A stretch of 64,000 nt of DNA, taken from assembly GCA_947624375.1 (NCBI GenBank), contig CANQKD010000009.1, forward strand, positions 47,479 to 111,478, in the 5' to 3' direction. The notes under the pieces were generated by a model. The model had not been told where the DNA came from, did not search any database, and was given only the letters and a program-made list of their open reading frames with translations. Shown in pieces: positions 63,548-64,000 of this stretch. Source of the DNA: an uncultured Clostridia bacterium (GTDB lineage Bacteria > Bacillota > Clostridia > Oscillospirales > Ruminococcaceae). A program made the translations under genes and the position numbers. How positions within the stretch are numbered: the first letter of the stretch is position 1; each line of letters starts with the position of its first letter.

Positions 63548-64000
63548 TCACTGTAATACTTTTTTCGCCCACGCTGCAACCGTGCTTTCAGACTTTTCGG
63601 CATCAGCGCCGTGAACGGCAAGCCCTTTTCCAAAGGACGCGCCCTTGCAGATCTTCTTCAGGTCACGTTCACAGGAACCGAGCCCGCTGCCCTCGTGGGT
63701 CATGACTGCCATTACCTTTTTGCCTGCGAAATCAAGCCTTTCAAGCTGGGTGAACACCGCCATCGGGAAAGTCCCCCACCAGCAGGGACCACAGACGAAG
63801 ATGTTGTCGTAATCTGCAATGCTGTCGAGGTATTTTTTTAACTCAGGTCTTGCGCCGGCACGAAGTTCCCTCTGAGCCTCCTGAGTGCAGGTGGTATAGT
63901 CCGTGGAATAGGGCTTCACCGTAGTGTACTCAACTTTCAAGCAGCGTGAAGATGTTAAATCCCTCATAGTACGGATAATATAGGAGAGAGGCATACAGAC
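63548..64000 (-). CDS. Flavodoxin, N-terminus cut off by the window edge
   Basis: At least 148 residues of a flavodoxin: TVKPYSTDYTT, NIFVCGPCWWGTFPMAVFTQLE and EGSGLGSCERDLKKIC. The FMN-phosphate loop should lie beyond 64000. The region before TVKPYS fits poorly, so a frameshift near 63930 is possible. It precedes the AKR-ferredoxin gene. Confidence 0.8.
   Translation of the reverse strand, partial: VCMPLSYIIRTMRDLTSSRCLKVEYTTVKPYSTDYTTCTQEAQRELRAGARPELKKYLDSIADYDNIFVCGPCWWGTFPMAVFTQLERLDFAGKKVMAVMTHEGSGLGSCERDLKKICKGASFGKGLAVHGADAEKSESTVAAWAKKVLQ

Overview
The window looks like a chromosomal segment of a gut-type low-to-mid-GC Firmicute (Clostridia, probably Ruminococcus or a near relative). 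The support is consensus sigma-A promoters (TTGACA-17-TATAAT), strong GGAGG ribosome sites, many Clostridia-type families (dCache sensor kinase, GPH sugar symporter, GH36/GH2/GH59 glycosidases, HxlR and LytTR regulators, flavodoxin lipoproteins) and an anaerobic [4Fe-4S]/flavin-rich gene set. The genus is an inference. No rRNA, tRNA or CRISPR array was seen.

Layout. 0-4.5 kb: a decayed dCache histidine kinase behind an ABC-2-type exporter operon with a palindromic operator in its promoter. 4.6-12.4 kb: an eight-gene minus-strand operon for sulfur amino acids: two polar-amino-acid permeases, their ATPase, one lipoprotein that fuses a family-3 solute-binding domain to a MetQ domain, MetN, MetI, a glutamate-cysteine ligase and a class II amidotransferase. 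It is preceded by a promoter, a 40-codon leader peptide containing Met-Met-Cys-Cys, and a terminator/antiterminator pair that looks like ribosome-mediated attenuation. 12.5-16.8 kb: a LysR regulator divergent from an HD protein-MnmA-E1-like-rhodanese-RidA operon; both promoters carry the same 21-bp element just downstream of the -10. 16.9-23.6 kb: a surface propeller protein, a lipoprotein, an AgrC/AgrA-like two-component system and two FtsX-type permeases. 23.6-28.3 kb: a scarred region with recombinase, AraC, oxidoreductase and DMT-permease remnants and large palindromes.

28.3-32.2 kb: a GH59-like glycosidase without a visible signal peptide, TSCPD protein and glutathione peroxidase. 32.3-37 kb: the most interesting locus, a compact operon encoding a 63-residue precursor with five ACG motifs, a radical SAM/SPASM enzyme, a nitroreductase, a PPOX-ferredoxin fusion, a zinc-type macrodomain and a class M (SirTM-like) sirtuin, divergent from an HxlR regulator. 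It joins a RiPP-like maturation system to a putative reversible ADP-ribosylation pair. 37-43.5 kb: an insertion between 45-bp direct repeats, then an alpha-galactosidase/GPH transporter/beta-galactosidase operon in which two of three genes are interrupted.

43.6-50 kb: a flavin/flavodoxin operon containing a three-part fusion (DUF4405-like membrane domain, SUMF1-like domain, flavodoxin) and a badly broken aldo/keto reductase. 50.1-56.2 kb: a complete pstSCAB-phoU-phoB-phoR phosphate regulon with Pho-box-like TTTACA repeats. 56.2-59 kb: small membrane proteins, a HEAT-like repeat protein and a DUF362 lipoprotein. 59.1-61.9 kb: larE-larB-larC for the nickel-pincer cofactor, visibly richer in G+C than its surroundings. 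62-64 kb: a broken flavodoxin lipoprotein, an aldo/keto reductase with ferredoxin tail, and a flavodoxin cut by the window edge.
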